DNA of 64,000 nt from Tetmemena sp. SeJ-2015. Lineage: Eukaryota > Ciliophora > Spirotrichea > Sporadotrichida > Oxytrichidae. The position numbers and the translations under genes are program-made. The notes under the pieces are model-generated. The model was not told the origin of the DNA. It made no database searches and was given only the letters and a program-made list of their open reading frames with translations. Location of the stretch: assembly GCA_027382625.1 (NCBI GenBank), contig JAJKFJ010022483.1, positions 1-64,000 on the forward strand, given 5' to 3'. This document shows, in pieces, positions 48,306-61,200 of the stretch (the first letter of the stretch is position 1; each line of letters begins with the position of its first letter).

Positions 48306-48541
48306 TTTCTTAACAGTTATGATTTAAATTATTACTTCAATTTGAAATTAGACAAGCTAAAAGAGAACCCCTAAGGTTAAATTAGCAGAGTAGGAAGAAT
48401 ATGCTGACGAAATTTGTGATCATTAAATCTCTATAAGAGGAGTCTTTGACTTAAGTCTTCATATGAATTGCATTTGAGTATACACTAATTAAACAGTCGT
48501 GTTTGCTAATCAAAACTATGTCTCTTCTTATTGGAATGCTC

Positions 48542-50094
48542 TCAACGAGAAAGCATGAAGTTAATTTGCTTGTTTTTGTCCATGAGTCTCTTTAAAGCGC
48601 TTTTGTCTTGCTTTTCACGCAAATAGAAGAATGAGCTGGGGTTCAGTACGTCCTTAGGATCGAATATTTGCTTGAGTCCGTTGTGTACCTTCATGTTATA
48701 GTTTCCGATAATGCGTTTATCCAAGTATGGACTGATCATGGTGAGCACTTTCCTGCTCGCTTTGAGAGTACCGCCTATCTTTATAGCTTCGGAGGTGATC
48801 TTATCTAGTAGAATTTTTTAATCTTCGTTTTGAGAATCAAAGCAAAGCTTGATATTGATGTACTTCTTTAGGAAATGGATTTGGAAAGGGAAAGCAGTGA
48901 ACATCTCCTTGTACTCATCTAGGTAAAGAATGCCGTTTCCCAAAGAAACTGTCAGTACAATTTCCTAGTCCACTCCTTTATTCTACACTGAGGTGAAAGC
49001 AAACTTCTGTACAAAGCTCTCATTGAGCTCTGCGGGTTAAGTACTCTGCTTTTACAAGGATTTGATGCTCTTAGTCATGAAGGACTGTACATCCTTGATG
49101 TCTGCTTGAGAGTTAAGATTGAAATCGAAAGAGGAGAGTGTGAAAGAGTTTGGCTCAGTGGAGTTAAGATTTGAGATTATGAGGGCATCAACTGTTGACT
49201 GCTGTTTTTCATCCTTGGATTCAACGTAATCCTTGAAATTTCTTGCAATTTTTGTAATATCTGCATGGATGAAAACTTCATCTCGTAGGAGTGACCCTTG
49301 TGATTATGCTTTTACTTGAAGCAATTTACCACTACCTCGAAAAGCAATCCAATGGTGTAGTTAGAGCCTGAGAATAAGTCTGTCATGTTGAATCCGAAAG
49401 ATTGAGTATCTCTCACCTTATAGCCTCCTGTCTGAATCATTCTTCCTTCTCCAGAAACCATACCAACTCTCTCCAAAGCTTGGTCTTTGAAATGACCATA
49501 CTTCAAAGACTGCAAGCAGATTCTATTCTCTTGCACAGCTTGATCCAGTTGGATATTCTAAGGATCCTCATTATAAAGTGAGACAATAAGATATCCTCGT
49601 TTATTTTGATTAAGCGTAGGTGCTATATAGGGAACGTAGAAGTCGAAGGGCTTGAGAAGTTGATTGAGCTTGATTAGTGTGATTCCTGGCTCTGTCTTGC
49701 ACTTTGAGTCGGGAATATTGACTCTCTTGATCTAGTCAAAGACAGAGTAGTCTAGTAAGATGTTGATGCCTTTGTAAGGCTGATATGCATGATCGTTATG
49801 AGAACGAAGTGACTTTTATGAACATTGAATAAATTGTATACTTATAAGATAATCTTTAAATTATAAATTGCAAAGCTTGACGACATGTTCAAGTTGGTTT
49901 TCACTGACTATCTATACGCTCATCCTGCTTCTCCACTTGCTTGATTATAATGAGGGAAGACAAGTCTCAACTTGTTTTCAAACTGCTCGTCTCTCGTCAA
50001 ATGGAAGTACACTTTGTTCAATAGAACCAAGAATCCCACCCCAAAGGGAGAGTACTTTAGAAGTTGTTTCTTAGATATGTTCATTTTTTAATAA
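48542..50094 (-). CDS. FAD-linked oxidase (GlcD/D-lactate dehydrogenase type)
   Basis: From ATG (50,094) MNISKKQLLKYSPFG runs into a single hydrophobic segment (FGVGFLVLLNKVYF), so the protein may be membrane-anchored or imported. The FAD-binding PCMH domain follows: PGITLIKLNQLLKPFDFYVP, then GRMIQTGGYKVRDTQSFGFN and LFSGSNYTIGLLFEVVV, the pattern of G-G, G-x-D/N-x-x-x-L-x-G-S-x-x-T-x-G in this fold. The C-terminal cap ends LKQIFDPKDVLNPSSFFYL, the usual P-x-x-x-L-N-P-x-x-x-F close of this group, before TGA (48,542-48,544). Frame slips occur near 49,310 and 49,905-49,860. Substrate (2-hydroxy acid, lactone or alcohol) is not evident. It is divergently arranged with ornithine aminotransferase, 0.22 kb apart. 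Confidence 0.78.
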
Positions 50095-50317
50095 GCTTTG
50101 AGTTAGAATGTATAAAAGGAGATTCCTGTTCAGAAAGGTCAAAATTGTTTGAGTAGAATTAATTGAAGCCTTAAGTTAAATAATTTTTTGCACTTTTAAA
50201 AATTTTTTTAGGCCCAAATTAATTATTGCGCCCATTTAATAAAACTTTAAAAAAAATTAAGAAAAATTTTCTGATAATAAGGTGTGGAACTTTTGAAATA
50301 GTAATAATCTTGATTTA

Positions 50318-51675
50318 ATGTTGTCTAAGGTATTAGCCAACCGTTCATTTGCCACAGGCTTCTCAAATGCTTAACTTGTGGAGAAGGACCTCACCTACCT
50401 GCCACAACTACAAACCCCTTCCAGTAGTTTTGACCAAGGGTCAAGGCATTCATGTGTGGGATGTTGAAGGCAAGAGATATCTAGACTTCCTATGTGGCTA
50501 CTCCTCAAACAACCAAGGTCACTGTCACCCCAAGATCATCAAGGAATCATCTATAGAAGTGTGAAAAATTTATTATTAGAATTAGTGGAGCAAGCTTAGA
50601 AGATTACCCTAACCTCAAGGGGATTTTACAACGACCAGGCAGGTCTCACTGCAGAGTATCTTACTAAATTGCTAGGGTATGATAAGATGCTACCCATGAA
50701 CACTGGAGTGGAAGCTTGCGAAACTGCAGTTAAGATTGCAAGGAGATGGGGATACGTTAAAGGGGGGTGAAGAAGGGTATTCCTGATAACAAGGCTTAGG
50801 TGGTAATGGCTAAAGGTAATTTCTGGGGCAGATCAATCACCGCCTCTGGAGCTTGTGATGACCCCTCTCGCTATACTCACTTCGGGCCCTTTCACCCCAG
50901 GTTTCCCCTTAGTTCCCTATAACGATGTTCAGGCTGTGAAGGACTTGTTTGATAGAGAAGGAAAAAATATTGCAGCCATCATGTTCGAGCCCATCCAAGG
51001 TGAGGGTGGAGTTATTGTTCCCGACAAGAACTACCTCAAGAACGTGAAGGATCTCTGCAAGCAACACAACGTTCTCATGATTCTCGATGAAGTGCAGACT
51101 GGATTTGGAAGAACAGGAAAAATTTTTCCTTTTTGTTTCTTCAATATGCATTGATGGCTCATGACTGGGAAGGAGTGAAACCAGATATCTTGGCAGTCGG
51201 AAAAGCACTCTCTGGAGGCACTATGCCAGTGAGTGGAGCTTTCTGTGACGATCACATTATGATGAACATTAAACCTGGCGACCACGGAAGCACCTACGGA
51301 GGCAACCCCTTGGGCATGGCAGTAGCTAGAGTGGCCATTCAAACCCTCATCGAAGAGAGAATGGTTGAAAACGCCATGAAGATGGGAGATATATTCGCAG
51401 ACCAGCTTTCTCAGATAAAGTCTCCCCTCATGAAGGAGACTAGAGGAAGGGGATTGTTTAGGGCAATTGAGATAGTTCATGATGCTAAGGTTAAGGGTGA
51501 CGACCTAGCTTATATTCTTATGAAACTTGGCCTTCTCTCTAAGGCTTCCCACGACTACTCACTCAGACTAGCTCCCGCTTTGGTCATAAAGGAGAGTGAA
51601 ATTATAGATGCGACTAACATCATCAAGGATGGATTCAAGCAACTTGAGAGACTTAACGCAGAGAGATCCAAATGA
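50318..51675 (+). CDS. OAT: Ornithine aminotransferase
   Basis: PLP enzyme converting ornithine and 2-oxoglutarate to glutamate semialdehyde and glutamate, usually mitochondrial. From ATG (50,318) a short basic/Ser leader ([15 protein letters not shown]) could target mitochondria. Landmarks follow in family order: [84 protein letters not shown] (Schiff-base Lys, about 51,200), [10 protein letters not shown] and [14 protein letters not shown], ending at TGA (51,673-51,675). Length is close to the usual 430-440 residues. A 35 bp IES is at 50,548-50,582, a further short insert sits near 51,120-51,148, and one base appears missing near 50,400. Apart from these breaks it looks fully functional. 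Confidence 0.97.
50548..50582. other. 35 bp IES in ornithine aminotransferase, pointer GAAT
   Basis: GAAT at 50,544-50,547 and 50,579-50,582. Removal joins CHPKIIKE to LVEQAQKITLTSR in frame, the expected family sequence; retained, it places TGA in frame. Confidence 0.9.
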
Positions 51676-52041
51676 ATAGCAAGAACTAGTCTAACTCTCA
51701 GCTAAATCAATTATAAGCTTGATGATATTTTCATAGCTTAAAGAAGACCATATCTTCAAAGCAGAGATCTGACCAACTCTATTAGCCGCTATACTTAATA
51801 AGAAAGCTCATGCCTATATTAAACTCTTATTCCGAAATCTTAACATATCTTAGTTATAACTATTTTAAAATCACAATCTTCTGCCTCGTCATCACATCTC
51901 TCATTCACAGACTCTTAGATCTTACTTTATATTTACAGATGTTTTAAAAATACAAATGCTTTGGGCTATAAATTACTATTTCCTCTCTTAAAAAGTGATT
52001 TTTTAGAGATCTCCCTTCGATTTTATGGAAGGCACTCTACT
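51676..52041. other. Intergenic between convergent genes
   Basis: AT-rich; nothing further seen. Confidence 0.5.
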
Positions 52042-53290
52042 TCAATTGTCTAAAGCAACATCTAAGAATTCATTCCAGTCAGCTGGCTTGTGACGCTGCA
52101 ACTACATGGATAGAAGGCGAATCTGTTAGACTACCTTTTGTAGTCCTTCTCTATTCATTCCGTTTTCTTTAAGCTGCTCTTCACAAATCCTATTAGATTC
52201 CTCACCCTCCATTTCGAGAACTGCTTTCTCCACTATGTTGTAAAAGTCGTAAGTGTTCTTAGAGTTAGTTCTGAAATTAGAGTAGTCCTTCTTTAGCACC
52301 TGGTACATATTGTAGGCTTAGTTAGGATTTGAGGCTCCTATGCTCTTCCTACCAGTTGTAAACACTTTACCTATCAAATTAAACTTACTAATCTGTAGCT
52401 TGATTTATCTTCCTTCGCTTCTTCAGACTTGTCTGGCACTGGTTCTGGTTCAAACATGGGTGGGAAGAAGTTCTTACAAATGCCCTTATCGTCCTCATCT
52501 AGATTCTTAAGAATCAGTAACGCAGGAATCGTCACGAAGATGACTGTGTCTCTGTCTTCTATTTACTCCTGGAAACTTCTGTATTTCTCCGCAGTTCCTT
52601 CAATCAAGACAAAGAAGCACACTACTCAAATTTTAAATCATAGAGGTAAAGTGGAGCAGCTAGGAGCATTTCTGCGCATTCACGAAATAGGTTTTACCTT
52701 TCTCCCAAGACTGCTCAAATTCAACCAACCCTGCAACAAGCTCTGCGTTATTCTTCAACTAGGGATCTACACCCTCGATGTTGTCTTCATATTTACGTAG
52801 CAGTTGACGAATTCCCATGAATGACTTTCTTATTGCCTCTGCAAGTTTCCTCACTGCTTTACTTTAGCTGGATGAAACTCTGCGACAGATGCCCTCAGCT
52901 TAGAAAAGGATTTCAGACTGCAAGTCATCTCTTCCCTTCCCCTCTGGGTTAGCAACTGCGTTTATCTTGTTCAAGATTTCAATCAACTTCCCTCTATTCA
53001 TTTAAAATGTGTGTTGCAATTATTCTTCTGGTAGTCTGGGCAGTCAACCATGATCTTACCCTTGGCGCGTTCTCTAACCTCTGCACTGGTGATTTCTTTC
53101 TCCAGCTCTATGGCTTCAGTAATGAAGCGTCTTGCGTCTGATTCTATGAGCATCAACTCTATTACATATAGTTGCTCGTAGGTAGCCCAATTCACATCGA
53201 ACTCCTCCAAGTGCTAAAATATATCATTATATATGTAATGTATGCTCTCTCATCTCGTTAATTATCTCTGCGATGCTTTGGTAAGATGTC
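52042..53290 (-). CDS. Hypothetical mostly helical protein
   Basis: The frame reads EEFDVNWATYEQLYVIEL, then MNRGKLIEILNKINAVA, FMGIRQLLRKYEDNIEG, a Pro/Glu linker FFPPMFEPEPVPDKSEE, and NQAYNMYQVLKKDYSNF and RHKPADWNEFLDVALDN to TGA (52,042-52,044). A 31 bp IES (53,216-53,246) near the N-terminus is supported. Breaks near 52,995, 52,595 and 52,385 are indels, a small intron (GTAAGT to GATAG near 52,380-52,398) or more IESs. No start ATG was found upstream of 53,290. Roughly 400-450 residues, largely helical and charged. I do not recognise the family. Confidence 0.6.
53216..53246. other. 31 bp IES in the hypothetical gene, pointer AGCA
   Basis: AGCA on the minus strand (TGCT at 53,212-53,215 and 53,243-53,246). 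Removal joins IAEIINEMRE to HLEEFDVNW in frame. Confidence 0.72.
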
Positions 53291-53551
53291 TCCTCACAGA
53301 CTCTACAAATTCAAGTTTACAATTAGTGTTTAAGCAAAGAGAGGGAAAGCTATAATTTCAAATAGCAAAATATGGTAATTTAATTTTTAGATAGATATTA
53401 AATTAGATTATAGCTGTAAGCAAATCCCTCTAATTTATACTCTAAAACATCCATCTGAGTTTAGGAAGATAAGATAATCGAATTAAGAAATAAGCCAGAC
53501 TATAATTGAATATACTAATTAAGTAGCCTTGATTACTACCACTCTTTCAAA

Positions 53552-53840
53552 TCACTGCTTATCCTAATCTGAGTCGTCATCTTCCTCTGCAGCTGATCTT
53601 TTCTTTTGAATAGGCTTGATTTTCATGTGTACTACGTACCTCACTCTGATTTGATTGGGATCATACACTAGGTATTCGCTTTGAGTTGCCAAATAGATAA
53701 TTTATGCGATTTTCTTTTCACACACTATAATTAAAAATAGTTAAGCTATTGAGTCATCTGCCAGTCGGAATCTATCTTTCTGTACTGCAGCACATTTGGT
53801 TCAATCTTATCTATAATTTATACTGATCTACTACTCTCAT
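53552..53840 (-). CDS. Small hypothetical protein
   Basis: From ATG (53,840; MRVVDQYKLQ) to TGA (53,552-53,554). The last 60 residues are clear: CEKKIAQIIYLATQSEYLVY, then DPNQIRVRYVVHMKIK, a basic patch KKR and an acidic tail EEDDDSD. The first part changes frame near 53,800 and 53,745, where a short intron or IES probably lies. The basic-acidic tail hints at a nuclear protein. No family was recognised. Confidence 0.5.
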
Positions 53841-54096
53841 AAATATATATTGATCATATTATTGTTCTATAGTTGGGGGTAAGATGAATATCCTGAAGAA
53901 TATATTAAATTAATTAAGAAATTTATCTATAAAAAAGAAAGAGAATATTTTAACTCGACACAAAAAACAAGCAGAACTAAAATAGTCTATCTCTCTCTCT
54001 AATTCTACTTAAACATAAAAAACTATAACTTTTAAACCAAGTTTATAAAACAGATCCAAAGATCTTCAACAATATTCTCTTTCTGCTAAAAATATA

Positions 54097-57000
54097 ATGA
54101 ACAATACAAATACAACCAATCAACCAAGTTCAAATTCTTAAACTTAAATGAATAGTCTGGTTTAATTTATAATGGCATGAACTTTGTTTAAGTGTTAAGA
54201 TAAATTTCGTCCAACCAGACAGCAGCTACAGCATATAATGGAAGTAGATTAGGTTCAAGCAACAGACCAAGTTTAGGTGCTCTCGATAGTAGACAAGGCC
54301 AAATATCAAGAATTTATAGCATTTATTAATTTGTATAGGCCAAGTCCAAGGAAGACCTTCTGGTGTAACCATTCCCTCGAATTCAGTGCTACAGAGAGCA
54401 GCTAACTCTAATTTACAAAGTCAAGGCACTTTGGCTTCAAATTTAAACATAGCACCAAACTCCTCACAATAGAATTCTTCATCCCAAAACACTCAGATAA
54501 TAATATTATGGTTCTTCAATTTTTTGAGTGAAGATGAGGGGAAATACAAACCCATTGCTTGCTTCTGCGTATAACTCATAGAATTAGTCCTTACTCAACA
54601 GATAGTAGACTTAATTTTGTACTTATTTAAATAAAGGATTAATCTTCCTCAAGCAATCAATAGCGAGTAAGTGACGCAGGATCCTCAAACGCTGTTAATT
54701 CAAATTAGAATAGAGGGTAAGCTAATCGAGATACAAGCAATCCATTTGTGCTTAGTTCTTCAACAACTGCTGCCACTAACTCCACCAATTCAAGCACCTA
54801 AGGGGCGCAGAGAAACTCTCTTCCTTCCCATATAGTTTTAAACGTAGAATCATTAAGATATTTTCCTAACAGTAATTTGATCCGAGTAAGTAGCTCTGGT
54901 CAATAATCTGCAATCAGCAGTACTTCGCTTATAAATCCCACAGCTGCATAGCCAGAGGAATCCAAGTCTTCTAATTAAAGAAACTTAAGGAACCAAAGTC
55001 AAAGGGAATAGCCTACAAGCAGCACTTCTGTTGTAAGTTAAGCTGCTTAAAATAGAACTGGTGAAAATCAATCATCATCTGCAAACATTAATGCGTAGCA
55101 AACAAGTAACAGTCGCAGAATTAGTAATGCTAGACCCATCCAACTATCTTAGTCTTAGGTTAATAGAGCATCTGTGAATGGAAGTGGCACTTAACTTCTA
55201 AGATAGACAACTAATGTTACTACTAATAGTAGAGCTGCTGCTAGAGAGGAAGCCAAAAACAGGCCAAGCAGTAGTAGTAGTGCCTCTCAATCAAGCGCTA
55301 ATAGCAGTAGTAGCAGTTCAAGAGCAAGCCAAAGTTAGTCGAGCATTAACTCAAGCACAAGTGGAAATTCAAGAACTAACAGAAAAAGGAAATCTGAAGA
55401 AGGGAAGACAGCAGTTTCAAATTCTGAAAGTGAAGACAGTAATAACGGAGCATCTATTGGTGAACTAAGAGTTGATTTGGAAAGACATTAATACGAAAGA
55501 GTGCAAAATGAAGAGGAATAGAAAGCCAGCAGAAGAGCTAATGGATAGGCTAATCGAAGAGAAGAAAGATAGAGAGAACTTACTTAATAACAGATACGAG
55601 AGCAACAAATCAGAAGAAGACTTTATGAACTATAAAGTCTGTATGGGATAAGTACAGAGGAAATGATAGATTTAGCAGCTGGTGCAGCTGAAGCAAGGGA
55701 ATCTAACAGGAGTGCAAGAAGAAGGAGAAGAAGATAATCAAATCCAGAAAACTAAAATGCTAATAACGCAGAAGATTCTTAATCAAATAGAAGCCACACA
55801 TCCTCATAGATGCTTTTTGGGAATCACATCAATAACGATACATTAAGAGACACGTTCTACTTAATAGAGAGATAGAGAGAAACAGCTCATGTTCTTGACC
55901 AAGCGAATGAAAATAATTCAGTCTCTTCTTCAGGAGAAACGGCAAGATTCAGAGCAGCATATGATCCTCTCTATGCTGGAAGTCTCTATGACTTCCCAAG
56001 ATCTATGATAGATCGAGAGCAACATTATTTTGACAGTGATGATATAAGAGACGAAGATGGAGAGCAGTTAGATGAAGAGATGTTATACTATGATAGAGAT
56101 GATTTTACAAGACACAGTATGGGTCAAAGATTAGGAGGAGGCTCTTCTTTCCCGAGATTGGGTAGTGAAAGACTCGGATCTAACCCTTTCGATTACAGAT
56201 TAAGTGGTGTGGAGAGATTCATCAACTACGCACCATATATTTTATCGTATTGATTAATTAGAATGTTGATATGATCAAGAAGATGAGGAAGCTGAAGAGG
56301 CGGAAAGGCAAGAATTGGAATATGAAGATGACGAGGGTTATGAAGACAGATAGGACTCAGACAGCAGTGATGCGTTTCCGAGAGAGTTGGGCAATCAATT
56401 TTTCTCAGAAAGAGCGAGATCCATACTTCGGGCTAGATTGGCTGGAACGAGTAGCACATCTTCTAACTCCAACTTTGCAATGAGGAGAAGGAGGAGTGCT
56501 GGAAGTGCTGGAGATGCAGAAGGCGATGATGAAGCAGATGAGGCTTAGGGAAGTATTGGTACTGGAGGAAGGAGAGGAAATTTAATGCAGAGATCCTACG
56601 GGTATATCAGCGAGGCAAGGCAAGAGGATGAAGATGAGGAGCAAGATGGAGAACCTGAAGAGATGGATGATGAGGAGAGTGATGACGGAATTTAAGAAGA
56701 TTCGAATGATGAATACAAAAGCAGTGGTGAGGAAACAGAGTTAGAGAAATATTTAAGAGACGTCCAAGCACAAAACTAAAGAGCAAGGACTGCCCCCATA
56801 AATGCTTAATAGCATATTGAGTAGTTCAAAATGACACCAGGCTTCACTAAATTGGAGCAAGCCGCAGTATGTGCTGTGCAATTGGTTTAACGTAACGATC
56901 TTAAATTTGACTTAGACAGCTATGAAGGATAGAATTCATGCAAGAAGTTTTTGCACCACATTGAGTAATTGTGTGAAAGTGTGGAAGTGAAAGTTTAGAA

Positions 57001-57290
57001 CAGATCTTATAGAAAGAAGTTTAGTAACGCCTATAAAGTGCTCTACAAAGAGGGCAAGCTATGCTACCTAACTGAGATCCTCGACTCTGCATAAGAAGCT
57101 TAATTTAAACTCAAAGTTTATTATGTATGATATTTACTTTTCCTTATCTGTGGGTTAATGGCGAGAAGTACGTCTTCTCAAAAGAAGTTATCGATGCTGG
57201 GAGAAATCTGTTCAATAATTTCTGCAAGATACTATACCATGTCAAAGATTGCTATCAGAGGTAAGATATTTAAAAAAGCTTAAACTGATT
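54097..57290 (+). CDS. Large Gln/Ser/Asn-rich protein with acidic segment
   Basis: From ATG (54,097; MNNTNTTNQPSSNSQTQMN) a long Ser/Asn/Gln-rich region (to about 55,700) is followed by Arg-rich and strongly acidic segments (RDEDGEQLDEEM near 56,050; EDEDEEQDGEPEEMDDEES near 56,630) and a folded-looking C-terminus (MTPGFTKLEQAAVCAVQLVQ at about 56,830; FPYLWVNGEKYVFSKEVIDA at about 57,150) ending in the region 57,250-57,290. Many Gln are TAA/TAG codons. Inserts near 54,158-54,210, 54,310-54,345 and 57,110-57,145 are probable IESs or introns, and several frame slips occur. Low-complexity N-terminus plus acidic middle is common in nuclear regulators and ubiquitin ligases, but no defining domain was found. 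Roughly 900-1000 residues. Confidence 0.6.
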
Positions 57291-57376
57291 CCTCTCTTCT
57301 CTTTGCTTAAATAAAATCCTTGAGTTATCTTCCTATGTTTCCTAAAATTTAATATCTATCTAACCGAATTAAAGAT

Positions 57377-58040
57377 ATGGCTAAGCAAATAAAAGCTAAA
57401 CCTTAAAAGCAAAAGGTCAAGTAGAAGTCCAATAAGAAAACTGCTTAGGTATCTAAGTCTTCTATAAAAGCAAACTCAATGAGAGCATCCACCAGAGCAT
57501 AGTCTAAGTAGGCTGCGTCAAAGTAACCTACAAAAGTAATTGCAAAGAAAGTTATAAAGAAAGATTCGCAAGTGAAAAAGCAGTCGGCTGTTAAGTAGAC
57601 TAAATAACAAAATTTTTTTTTAATTACTATCATTTTAGAACAGAAATGCAAAGACTGATCAGAAGCTAAAAAAAGCGCCACAGTCGAAACCCATCAGAAT
57701 AACTCAAATTCAAAAGCCAATACTAAAGATATAGGCAAAGCCTGTCCGAAATATGAAGTAGGCTAAAGCATAAGTCAAAGCTCCCAAGCAGAAACCAAAG
57801 ATTGCAAGCGATTAAAAGTAAGATAGGAAGCCCAAAGCACCACCTCGAGCAGCAAAAGTTTTAAAGAAGAATGTCAAACCTCCTAAAGTGAAAAAGGAAG
57901 CAAAGCCCAAGAAAGAGAAGAAGATTGATCTAGAAAAAGAAGCCAAGAAATAGCAGAGAGAGCAAGAAAAAGAACTGAAGAGAGTAGAAAGAGAAAAAAA
58001 GTAGGCTGCAAAGTTAGAGGCTGTCAAAAGATTCGAGATA
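57377..58040 (+). CDS. Lys/Ala/Pro-rich basic protein, H1-like
   Basis: From ATG (57,377; MAKQIKAKPQKQKVKQKS) the frame is dominated by Lys, Gln, Ala and Pro with short KPKAP and KKAPQSKP motifs. It continues after a break near 57,605-57,645 (an insert with a T-run, probably an IES) to a Glu/Lys helix (AKKQQREQEKELKRVEREKK) near 58,000. No stop is found before coding character is lost. Composition is that of a linker histone tail or ribosomal/nucleolar protein; no globular winged-helix domain is visible. Ciliate H1 proteins often lack that domain, so an H1-like role is possible but unproven. Confidence 0.5.
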
Positions 58041-58251
58041 AATTTTTTTTATTAAAAACTCTTAATATTTAAAATTGTTTGGAAAATATCTAATAAATTG
58101 AATAACAATTTTTAATTGCAAAATTTTAAAAATAAAATTATTAAAAATTTGAAATAAATGTTGCATATTTTGCAACAACAGGGAACTTATCTAATGCATC
58201 AAGTACAATTTAAATTTGTGATTTTGAGATATAAATTCTAGTGATAGATGA

Positions 58252-61200
58252 ATGAATGACTTCGAGAGTTTCAAACGATTACTTAGAGCATATGATACTG
58301 TGAGTAATCCATATTAGGCATATTCTCGCGAGTGCTAAGTGAATTTCAATATATCCTAATATATGTAGAACAGGGAACTTTAGCCTAATAAGTGAAATCA
58401 TAAAGAGGTGTGAGCCAGATGCTTGGAGCCATGGCTTCAATAAAATGCATTAGTCAGCTATTTTATAGGGAGATGAATCATTATTTGGGTTCCCTATTTT
58501 TATTAAATTACGATTAATACCAAGGCTAAGCTTTAGAAAAAGGCTAGAATAATTTATATATTGTATTTCGATGTTGATCAAAAGGATTTAGTTCATTATG
58601 CAGCAGTGAATTAGTCTCCAGATGTACTTGAGGTACTCATCTCTCGAAAATGTGATATCAATGGTTGTAAGCTAACTATTTAGGCTTTATTTGTTAATTT
58701 ATAGAGGATATAAATGGTTTTACTCCTTTGATGATGGCTAGTATATAAGGGAGAATCCAAAATGTCAAGCTCTTGAGGATAATCCTGAAATTATAAATTA
58801 GTCTTTGGACCCTGAAGATGAAGACTATAAGCTCTCAAAGCAATATGATTATGATGCAAATACTTAGGACAAAAAGAAGAGGACTGCTTTGACTAAGGAT
58901 TTTATAAGTTGTGAAAGTACTAGTTGAAGAGGGTTAGGCTTCATTAGATATGAAAAATGCAGGCTAATATACTGCATTGGCAGTTGCTTGTGAAGCAGGT
59001 CATCTTGAAATTGTGAAATATCTCATAGAAAAAGGAGCAAACGTGCATGGATCTCAAGGCAAAGAACCAATATACTATTGAATATCTTAACTTGACAACT
59101 AATTATAATATACATTTTTTATAGTAAAAGGTAAAATAACCAAGCTAAAATAATATGATATACCTTTTAACATTTAACATAAGATTTTATTTTGTACAGA
59201 AATATCAAACTAAAAATTAAGTACATCAAGGTCTCTGATTTTTCTGAACAATCTTCTAAAATTAATGGATAATTTTAATCCTTTAAACAGTTTAAATTTA
59301 ATTTATTTTAAAAAAACTCTCATTCCTCTCTTCTTGCCCCTTAATTAAAAAATTAAAAAATTTTTAAAAACAGTCAGATAACCTATTCTTCATTACGCTG
59401 CGTAGCTATATTAATTTAATACTTTAAGAAAGTGAACGAATGGAAGATGCAACCAATCTTACTGGCTATGTTAAAAGGGCACTTTGGTATCGTGGACTAT
59501 TTACTAAGTCTTCCTCAGACAAATGCATCCTTCTAGGACGATTAAGGTAGGACTCTGGTAACCTAGCTAGTGATGAATTTAAACGAGGACACCTACTCTA
59601 ATTTGAAGTTCCTAATGCGCAAGGGTGGCAAAGATGGAGTTTCTTACATTGACGCTTCTCTTCCTGATAATTAGGGCCTGACTCCTCTCCATCACTTAGC
59701 TATGAATGATCTCCATAGTCAGACATTAGAGTGGCTCAAGAACAAGGATAAAGAATAGAAGAGCAAGCCCAGATATGTCATGCGCAAGGGAAAGAAGGTT
59801 CAAATTCACGACTATAGTAACAGGCTTTATTTAATGCGCTATTTTATTAAAAAATGGCATCGCCGTAACAGAGGACTTGCTGACATTATATACATCTTTT
59901 TTATATAATGACGCTGTTCCAGGTTTCAACGGATTGAAATTTTTATATTGTAATGAAAGCTGAGAATGTCAAGAATTTCTTAAGAGGAGTGCTAATTGAA
60001 CTATATTATAAAGCTATAAAAATTAGAGATCGTGAAGAAGTAGGGCCTGATAGAAGAAGCTCTTTTATAGTTTCAAACGGAAAATTCTAAGGTAGATTAA
60101 ACAATGCTTATAGAATTAATGAGAATATTATAAGCCTAAAGTGTAATAACTCTTCAAAAATGGAACAAAAAGCATAAGTTGAGCATAAAGGAAAGAGGCT
60201 TCAATAGACAAGACTAAAAGAATCTTAGTGCTATTGGATATGCTGCCAAACTTGGGATGAGTCACTTAATGATTAAGATATATATATTTCAGACAGTAAG
60301 GATTTAAGACCCAACTAGCTTTTGCTCATTACATAAGTCATATCAAAGACAAGGAATTCATAACGCAACTTATGAAAACTATATCGATACAAGATCTAAA
60401 TATCTAAGATAAAAACGGAAACACTTTCCTTCATTACGCAGCTCATTTCAGAAACGAGCCTCTGATTGAAGCTTACAACCTGCAAAATAAATCAATAGGC
60501 TGGAGTAGTGCTAATAAATACAAGTTCACTCCTCTGCATTTTAGTTTACACTCTTTCAATGATAAGGAGGATCACACACCACAAATTGAGCGTATTCTAA
60601 TTAGCAGATCAAGCGTTAACTTAATCGACTCAGATGGTAGAACTCCTCTGTTTATGTTGTTCTTTAAGCTTATAGGAAGATAATTCTATCACATGTTTAA
60701 TTCAATCTTAGAGACAATTAAGGATTTACTGCTCTACACTATGCATGCATGAGGGGATGCACTATCTCAGCTCTCACTCTAATTAATGCGGGAGCAGATA
60801 GATCAACATTTATAATGGAAATAATGCACTTTGTTAAAGTCTGCTGCATAATTACTATAAAATGGTTCTGAGGTTAATAAAACTGTCAATGAATAATTTG
60901 TTACATCAATTAATTTTGTTTAGAATTAGCAAAGCTGCTGCAGTATGACAAGAACTAAAGTTAATATCGACCCTACTTAAAGATACAGAATCAATTAAGT
61001 GAAATCATTGTGACGCAAAAATATTTGGACTAGCTCTAGGAGAAAGTAGAGAAAAATAGCTATAAAAGCTACGAGGATTTCGCTAATAAGAGACTTGTTA
61101 TCAAAAGTAGACATCCTTTCCATTTCACAGTAAAGAATAATCAGAACGGACTTAGCTAAAAAAGTTTAATTCCAGATTATTATATAGCTATCTGCTCTAA

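Noticed and set aside
29260..51150. Programmed +1 frameshifting of the Euplotes kind as explanation for frame slips
   Set aside because: Slips do not occur at AAA-TAA/TAG motifs, TAA/TAG are sense here, and both +1 and -1 changes occur; consensus indels explain them better.
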